45,176 nucleotides of DNA from Thioglobus_B sp964558405 (lineage in GTDB: Bacteria; Pseudomonadota; Gammaproteobacteria; PS1; Pseudothioglobaceae). The notes beneath the pieces are model-generated. The model did no database searches. It was given only the letters and a program-made list of their open reading frames with translations, and was not told the DNA's origin. Positions 41,501 through 45,176 of the stretch are shown in pieces. Positions within the stretch are counted from its first letter, which is position 1, and each line of letters opens with the position of its first letter. The position numbers and the translations under genes are program-made. The stretch lies in contig CAZLDG010000011.1 of the NCBI GenBank assembly GCA_964558405.1, forward strand, positions 1 to 45,176, read 5' to 3'.

Positions 41501-42099
41501 TGCAAAGCAAATCTCACGCACCAATATTGTTTGTCGTTTTTAGTGTGTTTTGGCTACTGCTGGCTATTAATCCACTATATCGAGAGGTGTGGCTGGTTGA
41601 GAATCTCATTTTAATTGTTTGTGTGACCTACCTATTGCACAGCTATAGAAAATACCCATTTAGCAATCGCGCTTATTGGATGATTTTTATCTTCTGCATC
41701 CTACAAAGTATTGGTGCGCACTATACCTACGCCGAAGTGCCGCTGGGATTTTGGGTGGCCGATTGGCTTGATATAGGTCGCAACCATTATGATCGCTTGG
41801 TGCATTTCGCCTTTGGGTTCTTGGTTATCTTGCCTTTCAAGGAAATGATGGTGAGAAAGGTGGTATTCAGTACACGCGCTATTGAAGTGTTCACCTTAGT
41901 GATGCTATTTATTGGCATTAGTGGCAGTTATGAGGTGGTCGAATCTTGGTACGCCATACTCTATGAGCAAGACAAAGCCAGTGATATGTTTTTAGGCTCG
42001 CAAGGCGATATTTGGGACGCAGAAAAAGACATGGCACTCGCCGGTTTGGGCGCCTGGCTCTACCTGCAATTCTTTGATTCTAGAGCCTCTAGATATTAA
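41497..42099 (+). CDS. DUF2238 membrane protein (YjdF-like)
   Basis: A 200-residue polytopic protein with about six helices. HYDRLVHFAFGFLVILPFKE and the C-terminal GSQGDIWDAEKDMALAGLGA are the recognisable DUF2238 signatures, with conserved Asp, His and Glu residues in the membrane. The function is not established. It overlaps bioH by 4 bp, in the slot where bioC is often found in biotin operons. The 3' end overlaps the convergent gene by 4 bp. Confidence 0.88.
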   Translation: MMQSKSHAPILFVVFSVFWLLLAINPLYREVWLVENLILIVCVTYLLHSYRKYPFSNRAYWMIFIFCILQSIGAHYTYAEVPLGFWVADWLDIGRNHYDRLVHFAFGFLVILPFKEMMVRKVVFSTRAIEVFTLVMLFIGISGSYEVVESWYAILYEQDKASDMFLGSQGDIWDAEKDMALAGLGAWLYLQFFDSRASRY

Positions 42100-42680
42100 G
42101 ACTTAACCCGATTACGGTGTGCCTGCAAATCGCACACGTAAGCATTGGCATCGCCATAATCGATAAAATTCCAATAACGGTCATGCGGATTTTTCACCTT
42201 AGAAGCATGCTTAATCGGACACCAGTATTGCTCGGTGATAGAGGCAATCTCGCCCACGTAGGACAGCACACCATTGGCATAGCCACAATAGATACAATTC
42301 AGCTTCTCAAAAATATTTAAATAACCCAACTTATGCCGATCAATTACCACGTAATCACGACGACGGATGGTTTTGATCTTATAAATTGGAAAGCAAATAC
42401 GCTGGTACAAAAATGCCAATAGATCCAATAATAACAGTGGCACAATCATGGCGTAGATAATCGGCGCACTGAGTATAAACCAAGGGTTGGCACCCAATAA
42501 ATAACTTAAGGCACCGGTCTTGAGTTTTTTATGCGCGCTGCGCAAGGCCTGCTCAAAAACCACTTTATTTTTATTAAATTGATAATCAAACGCCTCTCGT
42601 TTATTTTCAATCTCTGTCTCTAGCCTACATTTAACTTCTTCAAACTGCGCTAGTAATTCTTTAAACGAAGTTCCCGACAT
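42096..42680 (-). CDS. Conserved membrane protein of unknown function
   Basis: A 194-residue protein. The first 60 residues form a charged helix (KELLAQFEEVKCRLETEIENKREAF), then come one or two hydrophobic segments (WFILSAPIIYAMIVPLLLLDLLAFLYQ) and a soluble C-terminal domain with cysteines in LNCIYCGYANG, QYWCPIKHA and YVCDLQAH, which could bind a metal. The three-part layout (coiled coil, membrane, Cys-rich) is clear, but I do not recognise a named family. Monocistronic. Confidence 0.75.
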   Translation of the reverse strand: MSGTSFKELLAQFEEVKCRLETEIENKREAFDYQFNKNKVVFEQALRSAHKKLKTGALSYLLGANPWFILSAPIIYAMIVPLLLLDLLAFLYQRICFPIYKIKTIRRRDYVVIDRHKLGYLNIFEKLNCIYCGYANGVLSYVGEIASITEQYWCPIKHASKVKNPHDRYWNFIDYGDANAYVCDLQAHRNRVKS

Positions 42681-42786
42681 AACCCACCTCTTGTGTAATA
42701 CTAATTTGATTTTAACTCAGCAGCCATGAAGCAAATACAAAAAACCCTCAAGCATAAATCTGGCAAATATCTTACAACGGTTGGTA

Positions 42787-42813
42787 TTTACAACGCATTG
42801 ATTTGCGTATAAT
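42787..42813 (+). promoter_or_regulatory. purEK promoter with PurR-like palindrome in the spacer
   Basis: TTTACA (42787-42792), 15-nt spacer, TATAAT (42808-42813), 36 bp before the purE ATG. The sequence ACGCATTGATTTGCGT (42793-42808) fills the spacer and matches the E. coli PurR operator ACGCAAACGTTTGCGT at 12 of 16 positions; both outer arms match, but the central four to the left of the TTT do not. Confidence 0.45.
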
Positions 42814-42848
42814 TTAGCCATATTAAACTTCAAAATAAAGGGTGTTTT

Positions 42849-43337
42849 ATGAGTGCAGTTGTCGGCGTTATTATGGGATCAAAGTCTGATTGGCCAACCA
42901 TGCAACACGCGGTTGAAATGTTAGAACAATTTGGTGTAGAGCACGAAGTTAAAGTGGTCTCAGCACACCGCACACCAGATCTGATGTTTGACTATGCCGA
43001 TAGTGCGCAAACACGCGGCCTTGAAGTGATTATTGCTGGCGCTGGTGGTGCGGCACACCTACCCGGTATGGTGGCAGCAAAAACGCTTGTTCCGGTACTA
43101 GGCGTGCCCGTGCAATCACGTGCACTCAGTGGCCAAGACTCACTACTATCTATTGCTCAAATGCCAGGCGGCATTCCTGTGGGCACTTTGGCCATTGGCG
43201 AAGCAGGCGCTAAAAATGCTGGTATTTTAGCCGCGCAAATTGTTGGTAATCATAATACAGAAGTACGCGCTAAAGTAGCAGCATTTAGAGCCCAACAAAC
43301 ACAAGACGTACTGGACAATCCAAACCCGCAAGCATGA
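42849..43337 (+). CDS. purE: N5-carboxyaminoimidazole ribonucleotide mutase PurE
   Basis: A 162-residue enzyme of purine synthesis that isomerises N5-CAIR to CAIR. The N-terminal VIMGSKSDWPTMQHA, VVSAHRTPD, IAGAGGAAHLPGMVAA, the active-site loop GVPVQSRALSGQDSLLSIAQMPGGIPVGT and AKNAGILAAQI are all present. Class I PurE, consistent with the coupled purK, whose ATG overlaps the stop by 4 bp. Confidence 0.98.
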   Translation: MSAVVGVIMGSKSDWPTMQHAVEMLEQFGVEHEVKVVSAHRTPDLMFDYADSAQTRGLEVIIAGAGGAAHLPGMVAAKTLVPVLGVPVQSRALSGQDSLLSIAQMPGGIPVGTLAIGEAGAKNAGILAAQIVGNHNTEVRAKVAAFRAQQTQDVLDNPNPQA

Positions 43338-44425
43338 AGATAGGAGTTTTGGGCGCGGGTCAGCTGGGGCGCATGCTAGCGCTATCAGGCTATCCACTTA
43401 ATCACCAATTTGGTTTTTCAGGTCAGACCAATGACGAGCCTTCAGCCTTGCTAGGGCATATGTTTGCTGCTGATAACAACGCCGAACATATTGAGTCCTT
43501 GGCAGCCTTTGCCGATGTTATTACTTATGAGAGTGAAAATACCGATGTCGAAGCGGTGCGCGAGATTAATAAAAATGTTCGTGTCTACCCTGGGGAAAAA
43601 TCACTCTATACCACGCAGCATCGTGGCCGAGAAAAAGCCTTATTTGATCAACTGGGCATTCCATGCGCGCCTTATCAAGTGGTTAACTCCTTAGTAGAGT
43701 TAGAGGCCGCTGCTGATCAGATTGGACTGCCTGCTATTTTAAAAACCACCACCGAAGGCTATGATGGCAAAGGTCAGTTCTTGATCAAAACTGCCGACCA
43801 ATTGCCACAAGCTTGGGAGACTATGAATGGTGCTCAAGCTATCTTAGAAGGTTTTGTTAATTTTAAGCGTGAACTCTCGCTGATTGCGGTTCGTGGTATC
43901 GATAACGATCACAAATACTATCCTTTGGTAGAAAACACGCATCATGAGGGCATTCTGCGCCTAACCATTGCCCCGGCACAAAACATTGACCCCGAGGTGC
44001 AAAAAACTGCAGAGCGTTACATGCAATCGCTACTGGATGAGATGGACCACGTAGGTGTGCTTACCATTGAGCTGTTCGAGACTGAGCAGGGTTTGGTGGC
44101 CAATGAGATGGCGCCACGCGTACACAACTCTGGACATTGGTCGATTGAAGGTGCGCATACCTCACAGTTTGAGAACCATGTGCGTGCTATTACCGGTATG
44201 CCACTGGGCGATACCAAGCCAACGCATGCTTATAATGCCATGGTCAATATCATTGGTCAAACCGGTCCAACTGAGATTGCACTAAAAATGGATAACGCCC
44301 ATCTGCACTTGTACGACAAATCTGAACGCGAGGGCAGAAAGCTAGGACATATCAATCTCACTGCCGACTCTGAGGCTGAGCTGAATCAAAGCATTGAACA
44401 GCTAAAAGATTTTTTACCTAAATAA
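43334..44425 (+). CDS. purK: 5-(carboxyamino)imidazole ribonucleotide synthase PurK
   Basis: A 363-residue ATP-grasp enzyme that carboxylates AIR with bicarbonate to N5-CAIR, the substrate of PurE. The N-terminal motif is GVLGAGQLGRMLA; the ATP-grasp parts are ILKTTTEGYDGKGQ, AILEGFVNFKRELSLI and ELFETEQGLVANEMAPRVHNSGHWSIEGAHTSQFENH. Full length. Its 3' end overlaps the convergent LysE-family gene by 8 bp; no terminator is seen. Confidence 0.97.
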   Translation: MKIGVLGAGQLGRMLALSGYPLNHQFGFSGQTNDEPSALLGHMFAADNNAEHIESLAAFADVITYESENTDVEAVREINKNVRVYPGEKSLYTTQHRGREKALFDQLGIPCAPYQVVNSLVELEAAADQIGLPAILKTTTEGYDGKGQFLIKTADQLPQAWETMNGAQAILEGFVNFKRELSLIAVRGIDNDHKYYPLVENTHHEGILRLTIAPAQNIDPEVQKTAERYMQSLLDEMDHVGVLTIELFETEQGLVANEMAPRVHNSGHWSIEGAHTSQFENHVRAITGMPLGDTKPTHAYNAMVNIIGQTGPTEIALKMDNAHLHLYDKSEREGRKLGHINLTADSEAELNQSIEQLKDFLPK

Positions 44426-45005
44426 ACGCCGGCATAACCGACACCACCAGCAAAATAGCCATAATACGGTTAAAGATACGCAGACGCTGATTATTATTAA
44501 TGATTTTTTGCAATTGCGAGCCCAAAAACAGCCAAGCGCCATTACAAGGAATCATTACCAGTAAAAAACTCAGGGTAATAACCCAGGTTGTGGTTTGAAT
44601 ATCATCGCCACTGGCAAAGGAACCAATGCCACTAATAATCATCACCCAAGCCTTGGGATTAGCCCATTGAAACAGTGCCGCCTGAAAAAAACTTAAGGGT
44701 TTGGACCGGTGCTGAGTTTTACGCTGCTGGGTCGTGGTGTAGATCTGATAGGCTAAAAATAACAAATACCCCAGACCCAAAACCTTAATCACCTGGGCGA
44801 GTATTGGCAGCTGAGTAATCAAGGTGTCCAATCCTAAACCCACTACCAGTAGCATCACTGGAAAACCTAAGGCAATACCCAACAAATGCGGTATTGAAGC
44901 GCGAATACCAAAATTAAGCCCAGAGGAAAGTATCATTAAATTGTTTGGCCCTGGGGTGATGGTCATCACCGTGGTAAACAAAATAATGGATGCTAAGTTA
45001 TCCAC
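44418..45005 (-). CDS. LysE/RhtB-family exporter
   Basis: A 195-residue membrane protein with about six helices and the LysE-family N-terminal signature TPGPNNLMILSSGLNFGIRASIPHLLGIALGFP, and FQWANPKAWVMIISG in the middle. These proteins export amino acids or related compounds; the substrate cannot be predicted. The start is a GTG (45005-45003) overlapping the stop of the upstream metalloprotease-like gene by 8 bp (GGTGGATAA), which supports coupling. Confidence 0.9.
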   Translation of the reverse strand: MDNLASIILFTTVMTITPGPNNLMILSSGLNFGIRASIPHLLGIALGFPVMLLVVGLGLDTLITQLPILAQVIKVLGLGYLLFLAYQIYTTTQQRKTQHRSKPLSFFQAALFQWANPKAWVMIISGIGSFASGDDIQTTTWVITLSFLLVMIPCNGAWLFLGSQLQKIINNNQRLRIFNRIMAILLVVSVMPAFI

Positions 45006-45176
45006 CGGATTGAGACTGACGATATTGTTGTGCCAGTCGAGATTCTAATTGATAAGCCTGTTGTTCACTGACGGGAGCAAGCGACAGATATTGACACACA
45101 TGCACCATCTCATGGCAAAAGGTGGTGATGAAATCCGACTCGTTTAAATCTTGATCGATATCGATATAAAACTTGG
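44998..45176 (-). CDS. C-terminal end of an HExxH protein (runs off the right edge)
   Basis: The minus strand is open from the window edge and reads KFYIDIDQDLNESDF and then TFCHEMVHVCQYLSLA before a short Gln/Ala-rich tail and TAA (45000-44998). HEMVH is a zinc-metallopeptidase-type HExxH with flanking cysteines. About 59 residues are visible, too few to name the family; SprT-like or phage-type peptidases are possibilities. It is upstream of, and overlaps, the LysE-family gene. Confidence 0.6.
   Translation of the reverse strand, partial: KFYIDIDQDLNESDFITTFCHEMVHVCQYLSLAPVSEQQAYQLESRLAQQYRQSQSGG

Noticed and set aside
1..45176. CRISPR arrays, insertion sequences, prophage or integrase genes
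   Set aside because: No direct-repeat arrays, terminal inverted repeats with a transposase, or phage structural genes were seen anywhere in the window.

Overview
The window reads as a compact gammaproteobacterial chromosome segment with overlapping genes, short spacers and no transposase, phage or CRISPR signature. Gene content suggests a marine, sulfur-linked, respiratory gammaproteobacterium: a sulfide:quinone-oxidoreductase-like flavoprotein, a c4-type dihaem cytochrome, two unusual rhodaneses beside a TtrS/TtrR-like two-component system, TlpA thioredoxins, a DUF4395 protein, a LutABC lactate module, and a serine/alanine-glyoxylate aminotransferase plus GcvP. A relative of the SUP05/Thioglobus group is a reasonable guess from this repertoire, but it is inference only; no rRNA is present to test it.

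Layout. 1-2185: lutA-lutB-lutC (minus; lutC runs off the left edge). 2364-3772: glyoxylate aminotransferase and a convergent 2x[4Fe-4S] ferredoxin sharing a bidirectional terminator. 3882-7979: tightly overlapped ppiase-mraY-dCMP deaminase-prfC. 7976-9685: UbiA-family prenyltransferase, a small membrane protein and an exported DUF302 protein with a perfect FNR-type box. 9818-17064: gyrA, DAHP synthase, folE2, queD and parC, all minus. 17150-19158: dihaem cytochrome c, then an exported hydrolase-like protein followed by a TlpA thioredoxin. 19163-24578: gcvP, hinT, an SQR-like flavoprotein, an unknown protein and a RutE-like nitroreductase.

24575-29360 is the most interesting part. Two paralogous exported rhodaneses with a CNGxWC loop sit next to a hybrid of periplasmic binding domain and histidine kinase, a FixJ/TtrR-type regulator and a MASE1-like membrane protein. 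Four exact copies of the 12-bp palindrome ATGGTTTTCCAT lie in this region and nowhere else that I noticed in intergenic DNA. In three promoters the palindrome is followed by exactly 25 nt and then a -10-like hexamer. One of these promoters drives no annotated gene: it precedes a roughly 118-nt unit ending in a 10-bp GNRA-loop terminator, which is either a small RNA or the message for a 23-residue peptide.

29360-34792 is an eight-gene minus operon: kdsA, dapB, a YciI-like protein, an unknown 84-residue protein, a hydrolase-like/TlpA fusion, a BaiN-type flavoprotein, a DUF4395 protein and a small membrane protein. The fusion protein is the joined form of the two separate genes at 17839-19158. 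34860-36718: trpC, an OsmC-family gene and two small unknowns; then tRNA-Ser(GCU) and thiG. 37683-39570: erythromycin-esterase-like protein and an orphan ThsB/MTH538-type TIR-like protein. 39700-42099: bioF, bioH and a DUF2238 membrane protein. 42096-45176: unknown membrane protein, purE-purK, a LysE-family exporter and the C-terminal end of an HExxH protein. No gene-free stretch exceeds 300 bp; the longest is about 197 bp (29163-29359).
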